A stretch of DNA of 64,000 bases from Bostrychus sinensis (GCA_020698575.1 CM036253.1:177260-241259), one strand, 5' to 3'; positions 1 through 15,300 are shown, counted from the stretch's first letter. The notes: generated by a model from the sequence alone, not told the origin. Made by a program: numbers and translations.

Positions 1-120
1 TGGAGTGTTATTGTTCTTATGGAGGGGTTGCACCCATGTGTGTGGTTTTCTGTTATTTATGAGATTAAGTATTGGCGTGCATGACACCGAGAGTGTGGCT
101 CAGTGTAAATGTAATGATTA

Positions 121-757
121 TGGCTGGGACTTTAACGCATTAATCACGATTAATTAATTACAGAGAAATTAACAATTAATTGCTTTTGTCTATGACAACT
201 TTTCTCAGTGACCTCGTTTCTGGAGCACAGTAACGACCAAAACACCAAATGTGAGTGGATTTCAGCTGTGAACAGTTGGATAAATGCGTCTGTCCCAGTG
301 CACTACAGGTAACTGTGGGGTTTTCTCCGAGGGCGGCTCGTCTTCACGCCTCCAGCGCACGGCGTCACTTTTCTTTCACTTTCCAAAGCGCTGCTTCACG
401 ACGCCGCTCGTCGCGTCTCCGGTCGTTCTCACAGCGGAGCGATGCTCACAGGAGACAGCAGGGTTCAGACGCAAGGAGAAGAGGGGACAGGTCCCAGGCG
501 GAGGTCCCGGGCCGAGCCCAGAGGAGGAGAGAGACCAGGAGGCGTTTCGTGCTCCTGTGGGGCGCACCTACGTTGATGCTGAATGCCGCTCAGTTTGATC
601 GCGGTGTTAGTTTGAAATCAAGCTAAAATATAAACATATATATATATATAATATAACATAAATATTGATATTTGATAAAAATGCAATTAATAGCAATTAA
701 TTAATTACAAAGGCTGTAATTAATTAGATTACTTTTTTAATCGAGTCCCATCACTAG
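121..757. mobile_element. Probable non-autonomous DNA transposon (MITE-like)
   Basis: The ends are related in inverted orientation. The left end has GGGACTTTAACGC followed by ATTAATTAATTAC, and the right end has ATTAATTAATTACAAAGGC running to GAGTCCCATCAC. The interior (280-600) is GC-rich and open in two frames but resembles no protein I know. AT-rich ends around a GC-rich core, ending in GGGACT/AGTCCC, suggest a hAT-like MITE. A target-site duplication was not confirmed. Confidence 0.45.
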
Positions 758-814
758 TAATAATCATTAATTAATAAACAGACAATGTCACCCAAACAGT
801 GACAAATCAGGAAA

Positions 815-1105
815 CAAAACAAAAAAATACGAGTGCTCTGTTTGTAAAAAGAGATTTACGAATCAACATGGACTAGCAGTACACACAAGAGTTGAGACTG
901 AAAAGAAACCTTACAGCTGTTCATTCTGTAAGAAAGAGCACTTTACTCACCATACACACAGTCATAGTAAAGACAAACCATTCAGGTGTTCAGTCTGTAA
1001 GAAAGTGTTTGCACTAAGAACATTTGAGAACACAGAGGACAGAAACCTTTCAGCTTTGTCAGGAGCTGCTGCTGACGCCTGCAGAGCTGCACATGTGTGG
1101 TACAG
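815..1105 (+). pseudogene. C2H2 zinc-finger remnant (tail of an upstream copy)
   Basis: The sequence encodes degenerate C2H2 finger pieces: YECSVCKKRF, then KKPYSCSFCKKEHFTHHTH, then DKPFRCSVCKKVFALRTF, without intact linkers or a clean reading frame through the end. The same remnant and its downstream flank recur at 18,344-18,593. It is the decayed 3' end of another member of the local zinc-finger family whose 5' part lies outside the window or is lost. Confidence 0.6.
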
Positions 1106-1249
1106 GACCTGGATGTATCTCCAGGTGAGCGTTTGTGTGCTTCAGTAATGATCATGCTCCTTAATGTTTACCTGCTGCTCCAAGATAATCGTCATAAGAA
1201 AAAGATTTTATAAACTGAAGCAATGGCCATATAACTGCTAACTCAGAGT

Positions 1250-1337
1250 CATTCATTCATCCTCTTCTGCCTTTCCTCTTAGGGTCCTGGGTCCTGGAGC
1301 GTGTCCCAGTAACTTTGGGCCTTAGGCGGGGTTTAAG
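1250..1337. repeat. Dispersed repeat fragment (CCCAGTAACTTTGGGCC family)
   Basis: A fragment containing GTGTCCCAGTAACTTTGGGC. Longer relatives are present at 20,605-20,815 and 50,880-51,055, so this is an interspersed repeat of the fish genome. Compared with the copy at 20.6 kb it lacks about 180 bases after GGCGGGG. Confidence 0.55.
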
Positions 1338-1776
1338 TTTAAAGAAAAATAAACATTCTGGTTGACTAACTATTATAACTATTGTAGTTTAAGTAAACTA
1401 AATTTGTCTGACATTTTGTCGACTAAAACTAGACTAAATCTAAAAGAACTTCATGACTAAATCCTAACAAATGTCAGTGTCTCTGTGTCAGCCCTGAGAC
1501 TAACTCGTCCCTGTCCAGGACGTTCCTCGCCTAAGGCCTGTGGGACAGGCTCCAGAACCTGTGACCTGTAACTGGAAGAACATGAAGAAGATGAATGAAT
1601 GAATTATAAAATATTTTAAAACATGTACAAAATGAGTTTGTAAAGCTGTGTCTGCAGTCGGCCAGTGCTGATGTCCCTGTCTCGTGCCCAAAGTAGCTGG
1701 GACAGACTCCAGCCCCTGGCCTCTGTAAATAATCAGCAGTGGTTTAATTGTGTGATCTTTACATTTTCTCCTGCAG
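1338..1776 (+). other. Intronic sequence upstream of zinc-finger copy A (segmental duplicate)
   Basis: Near-identical to 20,855-21,283; its last ~150 bases also match 17,667-17,810. It ends in a good 3' splice site, TTTTCTCCTGCAG|GTGTCC, at 1,776/1,777. An upstream ATG at 1,665 is in frame with the finger exon, but the acceptor and the family's gene structure argue that this part is intron. Confidence 0.6.
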
Positions 1777-3044
1777 GTGTCCAGAATTACTCCTGCAGTC
1801 ACGGCCTCAGTCTGAACCAGGAAATCACAGAGACGCCACAAATTAAAGAGGAACCAGAGGAACAGAGCATCAAACAGGAGGAAGAGCAGCTTTCAGACTT
1901 CATTATTGTCTCTGTGAAGAGTGAAGCACAGTCCTCACTGCTTCAACAAAGACAAACTGAGCACAGAGAGGAAACACAGGGAGAGGACTGTGGTCGAGCA
2001 GCAGCAGACACCAGCTTAGACCCACATGGACATTTACACTCAGAGACTGAGGAACAAACTGACAACTCTTCTGACACTGACAATGATGAAGACTGGGAAC
2101 CTCCAGCCAGCAGTTCAGCTCAACAGATGGAGACAGAGGCTGATGGAGACGACTACAACCAAGTCCAGATAAAAGACAGAAGAAGAGCTGCCCAAAACTC
2201 AGGTCTGTTCACCAAATACAAGTCTGCACCAGAGACTGGTGACGCTGGAAAAGATGCTGACAAATCAGGAACCAAAACCAAAAAATATGAGTGCTCTGTT
2301 TGTAAAAAGAGGTTCACAACTAAAGGGAACTTACAAAGACACAAAAGAGTTCACACAGGAGAGAAACCTTACAGCTGTTCAGTTTGTAAAAAAACATTTG
2401 CACAAACAGCTCATCTCAAAGAACATCTGAGAACTCACACTGGAGAGAAACCTTACAGCTGTTCAGTCTGTGAGAAAACATTTGCACAAACAACTCATCT
2501 GAAAGTACATATGAGAACCCACACTGGCGAGAAACCTTACAGCTGTTCAGTCTGTAAGAAAGGGTTTTCACAAACAGCTCGTCTCAAAGAACATATGAAA
2601 GTTCACACTGGCGAGAAACCTTACAGCTGTTCAGTCTGTGAGAGAACATTTGCACAAACGACTCATCTCAAAGAACATATGAAAGTTCACACTGGAGAGA
2701 AACCTTACAGCTGTTCAGTCTGTGAGAAAACATTTGCACAAACAACTCATCTCAAAGAACATATGAGAGCTCACACTGGAGAGAAACCTTACAGCTGTTC
2801 AGTCTGTAAGAAAGGGTTTTCAAGTAGCTCTGATCTCAAAGAACATGTGAGAACTCACACTGGCGAGAAACCCTACAGCTGTTCAGTATGTGTGAAAACA
2901 TTTACCCAACTGGCTCATCTCAAAAAACATTTGAGAACGCACACTGGCGAGAAACCTTACAGCTGTTCAGTCTGTGAAAAACCATTTGCCATTATGAGCA
3001 GTCTCAAAACCCATATGAAGACTCACACAGGAGAGAAACCGTAG
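1777..3044 (+). CDS. C2H2 zinc-finger protein, final exon (copy A, nine fingers, intact)
   Basis: This is the terminal exon of a poly-C2H2 zinc-finger protein, presumably a nuclear DNA-binding transcription regulator. The exon begins after CTCCTGCAG at 1,776. It encodes a linker with the acidic motif PQIKEEPEEQSIKQEEEQL, common in teleost zinc-finger proteins, then an acidic Ser/Asp-rich stretch and a basic stretch. Nine uninterrupted fingers of the form YSCSVCxKxFxxxxxLKxHxxxH follow, joined by TGEKP linkers, ending in TAG at 3,042-3,044. Finger frameworks are almost identical and differences cluster at helix positions around QTAH, QTTH, SSSD, QLAH and IMSS, as expected for paralogous fingers with different DNA contacts. 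No first exon is visible upstream; the only candidate seen (8,377) lies downstream. The exon is near-identical to copy C. The individual gene name cannot be assigned. Confidence 0.85.
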
Positions 3045-3219
3045 CTGTACAAATGTGATTCAGTAAAAGTTCACAAGCCTTACAGCTGTCCAGCCTGTTA
3101 TTGCCCTTTATTTTCATAAATTTAAATAAACAACATCCATGTGTTCAAGAAATCCGTCTGTTTCTGTTCTTGAGAAAAATTTTGAAATATGGGAAAATGT
3201 TTATTTACATTATCTCTGT

Positions 3220-6200
3220 TTATGGACCAATGGTGACGCAGTACTGACAGTTACTGACCAATGGTGACGCAGTACTGACAGTTACTGACCAATGGTGATG
3301 CAGTACTGACAGTTACTGACCAATGGTGATGCAGTACTGACAGTTACTGACCAACGGTGACGCAGTACTGACAGTTATGGACCAATGGTGACGCAGTACT
3401 GACAGTTACTGACCAATGGTGACGCAGTACTGACAGTTATGGACCAATGGTGACGCAGTACTGACAGTTACTGACCAATGGTGACGCAGTACTGACAGTT
3501 ACTGACCAATGGTGACACAGTACTGACAGTTACTGACCAATGGTGACACAGTACTGACAGTTACTGACCAATGGTGACGCAGTACTGACAGTTACTGACC
3601 AACGGTGATGCAGTACTGACAGTTATGGACCAATGGTGATGCAGTACTGACAGTTACTGACCAATGGTGACACAGTACTGACAGTTACTGACCAATGGTG
3701 ACACAGTACTGACAGTTACTGACCAATGGTGACGCAGTACTGACAGTTACTGACCAACGGTGACGCAGTACTGACAGTTACTGACCAACGGTGACGCAGT
3801 ACTGACAATTACTGACCAATGGTGACGCAGTACTGACAGTTACTGACCAATGGTGACGCAGTACTGACAGTTACTGACCAATGGTGACGCAGTACTGACA
3901 GTTACTGACCAATGGTGACGCAGTACTGACAGTTATGGACCAATGGTGACGCAGTACTGACAGTTACTGACCAATGGTGACGCAGTACTGACAGTTATGG
4001 ACCAATGGTGACGCAGTACTGACAGTTACTGACCAATGGTGATGCAGTACTGACAGTTATGGACCAATGGTGACGCAGTACTGACAGTTATGGACCAATG
4101 GTAACGCAGTACTGACAGTTACTGACCAATGGTGATGCAGTACTGACAGTTATGGACCAATGGTGACGCAGTACTGACAGTTACTGACCAATGGTGACGC
4201 AGTACTGACAGTTACTGACCAATGGTGACGCAGTACTGACAGTTACTGACCAACAGTGACGCAGTACTGACAGTTACTGACCAATGGTGACACAGTACTG
4301 ACAGTTACTGACCAATGGTGACACAGTACTGACAGTTACTGACCAATGGTGACGCAGTACTGACAGTTACTGACCAATGGTGACGCAGTACTGACAGTTA
4401 CTGACCAACGGTGACGCAGTACTGACAGTTATGGACCAATGGTGACGCAGTACTGACAGTTATGGACCAATGGTAACGCAGTACTGACAGTTACTGACCA
4501 ATGGTGACGCAGTACTGACAGTTACTGACCAATGGTGACGCAGTACTGACAGTTACTGACCAATGCTGACGCAGTACTGACAGTTACTGACCAATGGTGA
4601 CGCAGTACTGACAGTTACTGACCAATGGTGATGCAGTACTGACAGTTACTGACCAACGGTGACGCAGTACTGACAGTTACGGACCAATGGTGACGCAGTA
4701 CTGACAGTTACTGACCAATGGTGACGCAATACTGACAGTTATGGACCAATGGTGACGCAGTACTGACAGTTACTGACCAATGGTGATGCAGTACTGACAG
4801 TTATGGACCAATGGTGACGCAGTACTGACAGTTACTGACCAATGGTGACGCAGTACTGACAGTTACTGACCAACGATGACGCAGTACTGACAGTTATGGA
4901 CCAATGGTGACGCAGTACTGACAGTTACTGACCAATGGTGACGCAGTACTGACAGTTATGGACCAATGGTGACGCAGTACTGACAGTTACTGACCAACGG
5001 TGACGCAGTACTGACAGTTAGGGACCAATGGTGACGCAGTACTGACAGTTATGGACCAATGGTGACGCAGTACTGACAGTTACTGACCAATGGTGACGCA
5101 GTACTGACAGTTACTGACCAATGGTGATGCAGTACTGACAGTTATGGACCAATGGTGACGCAGTACTGACAGTTACTGACCAATGGTGACGCAGTACTGA
5201 CAGTTACTGACCAACGGTGATGCAGTACTGACAGTTATGGACCAATGGTGACGCAGTACTGACAGTTACTGACCAATGGTGACGCAGTACTGACAGTTAT
5301 GGACCAATGGTGACGCAGTACTGACAGTTACTGACCAATGGTGACGCAGTACTGACAGTTACTGACCAATGGTGACGCAGTACTGACAGTTATGGACCAA
5401 TGGTGACGCAGTACTGACAGTTACTGACCAATGGTGACGCAGTACTGACCGTTACTGACCAATGGTGATGCAGTACTGACAGTTATGGACCAATGGTGAC
5501 GCAGTACTGACAGTTACTGACCAATGGTGACGCAGTACTGACAGTTATGGACCAATGGTGACGCAGTACTGACAGTTATGGACCAATGGTGACGCAGTAC
5601 TGACAGTTACTGACCAATGGTGATGCAGTACTGACAGTTACTGACCAATGGTGACGCAGTACTGACAGTTATGGACCAATGGTGACGCAGTACTGACAGT
5701 TACTGACCAATGGTGACGCAGTACTGACAGTTACTGACCAATGGTGATGCAGTACTGACAGTTATGGACCAATGGTGACGCAGTACTGACAGTTACTGAC
5801 CAATGGTGACGCAGTACTGACAGTTATGGACCAATGGTGATGCAGTACTGACAGTTATGGACCAATGGTGACGCAGTACTGACAGTTACTGACCAATGGT
5901 GACGCAGTACTGACAGTTACTGACCAATGGTGACGCAGTACTGACAGTTACTGACCAATGGTGACGCAGTACTGACAGTTACTGACCAATGGTGACGCAG
6001 TACTGACAGTTACTGACCAATGGTGACGCAGTACTGACAGTTACTGACCAATGGTGACGCAGTACTGACAGTTACTGACCAATGGTGACGCAGTACTGAC
6101 AGTTACTGACCAATGCTGACGCAGTACTGACAGTTACTGACCAATGGTGACGCAGTACTGACAGTTACTGACCAATGGTGACGCAGTACTGACAGTTACT

Positions 6201-7252
6201 GACCAATGGTGACGCAGTACTGACAGTTACTGACCAATGGTGACGCAGTACTGACAGTTACTGACCAATGGTGACGCAGTACTGACAGTTATGGACCAAT
6301 GGTGACGCAGTACTGACAGTTACTGACCAATGGTGACGCAGTACTGACAGTTACTGACCAATGGTGACGCAGTACTGACAGTTATGGACCAATGGTGACG
6401 CAGTACTGACAGTTACTGACCAATGGTGACGCAGTACTGACAGTTACTGACCAATGGTGACGCAGTACTGACAGTTACTGACCAATGGTGACGCAGTACT
6501 GACAGTTACTGACCAATGGTGACGCAGTACTGACAGTTACTGACCAATGGTGACGCAGTACTGACAGTTATGGACCAAATGGTGACGCAGTACTGACAGT
6601 TACTGACCAATGGTGACGCAGTACTGACAGTTACTGACCAATGGTGACGCAGTACTGACAGTTACTGACCAATGGTGACGCAGTACTGACAGTTACTGAC
6701 CAATGGTGACGCAGTACTGACAGTTATGGACCAATGGTGACGCAGTACTGACAGTTACTGACCAATGGTGACGCAGTACTGACAGTTACTGACCAATGGT
6801 GACGCAGTACTGACAGTTACTGACCAATGGTGACGCAGTACTGACAGTTACTGACCAATGGTGACGCAGTACTGACAGTTACTGGACCAATGGTGACGCA
6901 GTACTGACAGTTACTGACCAATGGTGACGCAGTACTGACAGTTACTGACCAACGGTGACGCAGTACTGACAGTTATGGACCAATGGTGACGCAGTACTGA
7001 CAGTTACTGACCAATGGTGACGCAGTACTGACAGTTACTGACCAATGGTGACGCAGTACTGACAGTTACTGACCAATGGTGACGCAGTACTGACAGTTAC
7101 TGACCAATGGTGACGCAGTACTGACAGTTACTGACCAATGGTGACGCAGTACTGACAGTTACTGACCAATGGTGACGCAGTACTGACAGTTACTGACCAA
7201 TGGTGACGCAGTACTGACAGTTACTGACCAATGGTGATGCAGTACTGACAGT
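3220..7252. repeat. 31-bp minisatellite, about 130 copies
   Basis: A head-to-tail array with period 31 whose core is GACCAATGGTGACGCAGTAC. Two unit types (TTACTGACC and TTATGGACC junctions) are intermixed, with rare A/G changes in GACGC/GATGC/GACAC. The second half is more homogeneous than the first. It starts about 175 bases after the stop codon of zinc-finger copy A. The paralogous position after copy C carries only about two units (22,637-22,712). Each unit contains a CCAAT motif. Confidence 0.97.
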
Positions 7253-8376
7253 TTAACTTTGCTGTAGTGATTTGTGAGAGGACAAACTGAGCACTGCCAG
7301 AGGAGAAGCACACTGTGGGTTTGTTTAAATGCACATTATTCCAAGATAAACAAATGTTTTTGTATTATTTTGATGATTTGAGATTTCAGTTTACCAACAA
7401 CAACTTTTAAACATTTTACATTTTACTAATAAAAAAGAAAAGAAAGTGCTGTTATTGGTTTTGTTTTTAAGGAAAGTGTTTAAAGCAGGGCGTTGCAACC
7501 TGTGGACCGCGGTCCAGACCTGTTATTTATATTATAAAGCAGGTCAGATGTAGGTAAAGTTTAATTTGTGTTGATTACAGAGAGTTTCCACTTTATTCTC
7601 TGCTCAGTTTGTAAAGCTGCAGAACACAATCTGAGTTTTTGTCTCATGTTCTCTCAGCTCTGTGCAAATATGTGGTAAAACTATATTTGTATTCATTTAG
7701 TGAATATATCTTTTTATTTGGGGATTTGATAATACTTAAACTCTTTACAATATTCTTACAGACAGAAAAAGAATCAGTGAAAAAAACTTTAGAAATTATT
7801 GTGTTCTATTGTTTTTCAAGCCTTTGCATCAGGGCGTTATGACATTTTCTGACCAGCAGGAGGCACAGTTTCGAAAAACAAGGGCTCTAAGTCTGCAGAT
7901 TCATAATATAATATAATATAATATAATATGATATAATATAATATAATATAATATGATATAATATAATATAATATAATATAATTTATTTGAATATAATTTG
8001 GGTGAAATCCTCTCACATTTTCCTCTCTGTTACTGTTTTGTGTATAAAATGATTTCTTGTGGAGATGTCCTTTTGTTGTTAGATTGATGTGAGTTCAAAT
8101 CCAGTCCAGTCCCTGTTCCCTGCAGAGTCTCACGCTCTCACCGCTCTCCTGATTTCACACTGAGGAGACAAACGGACTTCATCAAATCCGTTCCACTTCC
8201 TCAGCAGGAAATACTTCATACTGGCTCTAATCCAGTCCAGGTTTTCCTCCTAACACAAGGCGAGGCCAGGTTTATTGTAGTCCAGTCCGTGTTTTGGCAG
8301 TAACCTCGCCAGTCCAGGTCCAGGAGCAGATCCAGCAGAGTTAGCTCAGAGCTAAAGCTAACAGCAGTTTGTAAAA
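7253..8376. other. Intergenic sequence with an AT-rich microsatellite and 5' region of the zinc-finger exon 1
   Basis: No coding exon recognised. An (ATAAT)n-type microsatellite lies at about 7,905-7,985. The stretch 8,100-8,376 directly precedes the candidate first exon and probably contains its promoter and 5' UTR, but no distinctive TATA or CpG-island signal was found. Confidence 0.4.
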
Positions 8377-8482
8377 ATGTCTAAAGACAGAACAAAAGCG
8401 GAGTCTGAGGAGGAACTGGAGCCCGAGAGGAAACAGCAGCTCCTGGACTCAGTTGTGAGCCCAGTCCTGGTCCACAGAGCAG
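8377..8482 (+). CDS. Candidate first coding exon of the zinc-finger gene
   Basis: The ATG at 8,377 (A at -3) opens 35 codons starting MSKDRTKAESEEELEPERKQ and ending VLVHRA, plus one base. A donor CAG|GTTGGT follows at 8,483. The charged amino terminus is of the type I associate with teleost zinc-finger proteins. The exon ends in phase 1, and the final exons at 1,777, 17,811 and 21,284 all begin with two bases completing a Gly codon (G|GT GTC CAG). Splicing to copy B would give 154 residues and to copy C 364 residues. The intron would hold the 7.4-kb 53-bp array. The link is inferred; transcript data would settle it. Confidence 0.6.
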
Positions 8483-9312
8483 GTTGGTTCTCTTTACTAC
8501 AGTCACAGCTCAGCGCGGGGGATTCTGGGAGCTTTACTGTTCTCTCTGGGTTTTACTTCTGCTCAGGCTCCTGGCTCAGGATTGAAGCTGGAAAAACTGT
8601 CCTCAGGTCAGAGCATTGTTACTTCACAGTAAGATTACTGCAGTAGAAGTACAAAGTATGTTTTGATGAAACTGTTCTCAGAACAGTTTTATCTCAGTCT
8701 CTGCTTGGCTCCAGTTTCTCTTTAAAACCCACACACATCCAAAACAAATGAGACTCCCTCTCGTCTGAAAATACTTTTTTAACGTTTAGCTTCAGAAAAG
8801 ATCTTTTCTAAATGAATGTTAGCCATTCTTAATTCTCCAGCAGTGGTAATGTTGAAGTCTGAAGTTCTCCTCAGCAGGGCTCAGTATAAATCAGCTGTGC
8901 CTCAGTAAATAAATCCTCAATAACAAATATTATTTATCAGAACGGTTGTTAGACCACGCTCCTGCAACAGAAGGACCCCAGTTCAAATCCAGACATATTT
9001 AAGATGAAATTAACATGAAACATTTCAGGTTACAGTGTTTACTTTAACAAATATGAACCAGAGCAGAGCTGAGGGGAGAAACAATAAAAATAAATTGAAT
9101 GGTACATTGTGCAGCATTTCTTAAAAGAAAAAAGCACTAACAATGACAGGGCCAGCAGTGAAGCTTCAGGTCGAGTTCGTTTATGGAGATTTATCAAAAT
9201 AAACTTCTGACTCCAATCAGTTTTGTCTTTGAATATTTATTCACAGAAAAAAGTACAAGACGTCTTGGGTTGAATCTGTCCCTGCGGCCCACGCAGTCCA
9301 ACTGCGACCCTA
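8483..9312. other. Intron sequence before the 53-bp array
   Basis: Ordinary AT-rich sequence with no recognised exon, RNA gene or clear transposon end. It would be intronic if the exon at 8,377 splices to the downstream finger exons. Confidence 0.4.
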
Positions 9313-12300
9313 ACCAGAAAGTACTTATACTTATACTTATACTACTTATACACGCGCTACACCCCAACAGACAGTACTTATACTTATACTTATACTACTT
9401 ATACACGCGCTACACCCCAACAGACAGTATTTATACTTATACTTATACTACTTATACACACACTACACCCCAACAGACAGTACTTATACTTATACTTATA
9501 CTACTTATACACACACTACACCCCAACAGACAGTACTTATACTTATACTTATACTACTTATACACACACTACACCCCAACAGACAGTACTTATACTTATA
9601 CTTATACTACTTATACACACGCTACACCCCAACAGACAGTACTTATACTTATACTTATACTACTTATACACACGCTACACCCCAACAGACAGTACTTATA
9701 CTTATACTTATACTACTTATACACGCGCTACACCCCAACAGACAGTACTTATACTTATACTTATACTACTTATACACACGCTACACCCCAACAGACAGTA
9801 CTTATACTTATACTTATACTACTTATACACACGCTACACCCCAACAGACAGTACTTATACTTATACTTATACTACTTATACACGCGCTACACCCCAACAG
9901 ACAGTATTTATACTTATACTTATACTACTTATACACGCGCTACACCCCAACAGACAGTACTTATACTTATACTTATACTACTTATACACACGCTACACCC
10001 CAACAGACAGTACTTATACTTATACTTATACTACTTATACACGCGCTACACCCCAACAGACAGTACTTATACTTATACTACTTATACACGCACTACACCC
10101 CAACAGACAGTACTTATACTTATACTTATACTACTTATACACACGCTACACCCCAACAGACAGTACTTATACTTATACTTATACTACTTATACACGCGCT
10201 ACACCCCAACAGACAGTATTTATACTTATACTTATACTACTTATACACGCGCTACACCCCAACAGACAGTACTTATACTTATACTTATACTACTTATACA
10301 CACGCTACACCCCAACAGACAGTACTTATACTTATACTTATACTACTTATACACGCGCTACACCCCAACAGACAGTATTTATACTTATACTTATACTACT
10401 TATACACGCGCTACACCCCAACAGACAGTACTTATACTTATACTTATACTACTTATACACACGCTACACCCCAACAGACAGTACTTATACTTATACTTAT
10501 ACTACTTATACACACACTACACCCCAACAGACAGTACTTATACTTATACTTATACTACTTATACACGCGCTACACCCCAACAGACAGTACTTATACTTAT
10601 ACTTATACTACTTATACACGCGCTACACCCCAACAGACAGTACTTATACTTATACTTATACTACTTATACACGCGCTACACCCCAACAGACAGTACTTAT
10701 ACTTATACTTATACTACTTATACACGCGCTACACCCCAACAGACAGTATTTATACTTATACTTATACTACTTATACACGCGCTACACCCCAACAGACAGT
10801 ACTTATACTTATACTTATACTACTTATACACGCGCTACACCCCAACAGACAGTACTTATACTTATACTTATACTACTTATACACACACTACACCCCAACA
10901 GACAGTACTTATACTTATACTTATACTACTTATACACACACTACACCCCAACAGACAGTACTTATACTTATACTTATACTACTTATACACACGCTACACC
11001 CCAACAGACAGTACTTATACTTATACTTATACTACTTATACACGCACTACACCCCAACAGACAGTACTTATACTTATACTTATACTTATACTACTTATAC
11101 ACACACTACACCCCAACAGACAGTACTTATACTTATACTTATACTACTTATACACACACTACACCCCAACAGACAGTACTTATACTTATACTTATACTAC
11201 TTATACACACGCTACACCCCAACAGACAGTACTTATACTTATACTTATACTACTTATACACACACTACACCCCAACAGACAGTACTTATACTTATACTTA
11301 TACTACTTATACACACACTACACCCCAACAGACAGTACTTATACTTATACTTATACTACTTATACACACACTACACCCCAACAGACAGTACTTATACTTA
11401 TACTTATACTACTTATACACACGCTACACCCCAACAGACAGTACTTATACTTATACTTATACTACTTATACACACACTACACCCCAACAGACAGTACTTA
11501 TACTTATACTACTTATACACGCGCTACACCCCAACAGACAGTACTTATACTTATACTTATACTACTTATACACGTGCTACACCCCAACAGACAGTACTTA
11601 TACTTATACTTATACTACTTATACACACGCTACACCCCAACAGACAGTACTTATATTTATACTTATACTACTTATACACACGCTACACCCCAACAGACAG
11701 TACTTATACTTATACTTATACTACTTATACACACACTACACCCCAACAGACAGTACTTATACACACACTACACCCCAACAGACAGTACTTATACTTATAC
11801 TTATACTACTTATACACACGCTACACCCCAACAGACAGTACTTATACTTATACTTATACTACTTATACACGTGCTACACCCCAACAGACAGTACTTATAC
11901 TTATACTTATACTACTTATACACACGCTACACCCCAACAGACAGTACTTATACTTATACTTATACTACTTATACACACGCTACACCCCAACAGACAGTAC
12001 TTATACTTATACTTATACTACTTATACACGTGCTACACCCCAACAGACAGTACTTATACTTATACTTATACTACTTATACACACACTACACCCCAACAGA
12101 CAGTACTTATACTTATACTTATACTACTTATACACGCGCTACACCCCAACAGACAGTACTTATACTTATACTTATACTACTTATACACGCGCTACACCCC
12201 AACAGAAAGTACTTATACTTATACTTATACTACTTATACACACACTACACCCCAACAGACAGTACTTATACTTATACTTATACTACTTATACACGCGCTA

Positions 12301-15300
12301 CACCCCAACAGACAGTACTTATACTTATACTTATACTACTTATACACGCGCTACACCCCAACAGAAAGTACTTATACTTATACTTATACTACTTATACAC
12401 ACACTACACCCCAACAGACAGTACTTATACTTATACTTATACTACTTATACACACACTACACCCCAACAGACAGTACTTATACTTATACTTATACTACTT
12501 ATACACGCGCTACACCCCAACAGACAGTACTTATACTTATACTTATACTACTTATACACACACTACACCCCAACAGACAGTACTTATACTTATACTTATA
12601 CTACTTATACACACACTACACCCCAACAGACAGTACTTATACTTATACTTATACTACTTATACACACACTACACCCCAACAGACAGTACTTATACTTATA
12701 CTTATACTACTTATACACGCGCTACACCCCAACAGACAGTACTTATACTTATACTACTTATACACACACTACACCCCAACAGACAGTACTTATACTTATA
12801 CTTATACTACTTATACACGCGCTACACCCCAACAGACAGTACTTATACTTATACTACTTATACACGCGCTACACCCCAACAGACAGTACTTATACTTATA
12901 CTACTTATACACACACTACACCCCAACAGACAGTACTTATACTTATACTTATACTACTTATACACGCGCTACACCCCAACAGACAGTACTTATACTTATA
13001 CTACTTATACACACACTACACCCCAACAGACAGTACTTATACTTATACTTATACTACTTATACACGCGCTACACCCCAACAGACAGTACTTATACTTATA
13101 CTACTTATACACACGCTACACCCCAACAGACAGTACTTATACTTATACTTATACTACTTATACACACACTACACCCCAACAGACAGTACTTATACTTATA
13201 CTTATACTACTTATACACACACTACACCCCAACAGACAGTACTTATACTTATACTTATACTACTTATACACACGCTACACCCCAACAGACAGTACTTATA
13301 CTTATACTTATACTACTTATACACGCGCTACACCCCAACAGACAGTACTTATACTTATACTTATACTACTTATACACGCACTACACCCCAACAGACAGTA
13401 CTTATACTTATACTACTTATACACACACTACACCCCAACAGACAGTACTTATACTTATACTACTTATACACACACTACACCCCAACAGACAGTACTTATA
13501 CTTATACTTATACTACTTATACACACGCTACACCCCAACAGACAGTACTTATACTTATACTACTTATACACACACTACACCCCAACAGACAGTACTTATA
13601 CTTATACTTATACTACTTATACACACGCTACACCCCAACAGACAGTACTTATACTTATACTTATACTACTTATACACACGCTACACCCCAACAGACAGTA
13701 CTTATACTTATACTTATACTACTTATACACGCGCTACACCCCAACAGACAGTACTTATACTTATACTACTTATACACACACTACACCCCAACAGACAGTA
13801 CTTATACTTATACTTATACTACTTATACACACGCTACACCCCAACAGACAGTACTTATACTTATACTTATACTACTTATACACACACTACACCCCAACAG
13901 ACAGTACTTATACTTATACTTATACTACTTATACACACACTACACCCCAACAGACAGTACTTATACTTATACTTATACTACTTATACACACACTACACCC
14001 CAACAGACAGTACTTATACTTATACTTATACTACTTATACACACGCTACACCCCAACAGACAGTACTTATACTTATACTTATTCTACTTATACACGCGCT
14101 ACACCCCAACAGACAGTACTTATACTTATACTTATACTACTTATACACACGCTACACCCCAACAGACAGTACTTATACTTATACTTATACTACTTATACA
14201 CGCACTACACCCCAACAGACAGTACTTATACTTATACTTATACTACTTATACACACGCTACACCCCAACAGACAGTACTTATACTTATACTTATACTACT
14301 TATACACGCACTACACCCCAACAGACAGTACTTATACTTATACTTATACTACTTATACACACGCTACACCCCAACAGACAGTACTTATACTTATACTTAT
14401 ACTACTTATACACACGCTACACCCCAACAGACAGTACTTATACTTATACTTATACTACTTATACACACGCTACACCCCAACAGACAGTACTTATACTTAT
14501 ACTACTTATACACACGCTACACCCCAACAGACAGTACTTATACTTATACTACTTATACACACGCTACACCCCAACAGACAGTACTTATACTTATACTTAT
14601 TCTACTTATACACGCGCTACACCCCAACAGACAGTACTTATACTTATACTTATACTACTTATACACACGCTACACCCCAACAGACAGTACTTATACTTAT
14701 ACTTATACTACTTATACACACGCTACACCCCAACAGACAGTACTTATACTTATACTTATACACGCACTACACCCCAACAGACAGTACTTATACTTATACT
14801 TATACTTATACTACTTATACACGCACTACACCCCAACAGACAGTACTTATACACGCACTACACCCCAACAGACAGTACTTATACACGCACTACACCCCAA
14901 CAGACAGTACTTATACTTATACTTATACTACTTATACACACACTACACCCCAACAGACAGTACTTATACTTATACTTATACTACTTATACACGCACTACA
15001 CCCCAACAGACAGTACTTATACTTATACTTATACTACTTATACACACGCTACACCCCAACAGACAGTACTTATACTTATACTTATACTTATACTACTTAT
15101 ACACACACTACACCCCAACAGACAGTACTTATACTTATACTTATACTTATACTACTTATACACACACTACACCCCAACAGACAGTACTTATACTTATACT
15201 ACTTATACACACACTACACCCCAACAGACAGTACTTATACTTATACTACTTATACACACGCTACACCCCAACAGACAGTACTTATACTTATACTTATACT

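Noticed and set aside
255..626. Two overlapping plus-strand frames of 100-120 codons
   Set aside because: They lie within the GC-rich core of a MITE-like element and have no recognisable domain.
1500..1841. Minus-strand frame of 113 codons, repeated at 17.7 and 21.0 kb
   Set aside because: It lies antisense to the zinc-finger acceptor and first codons; its recurrence only reflects the segmental duplication.
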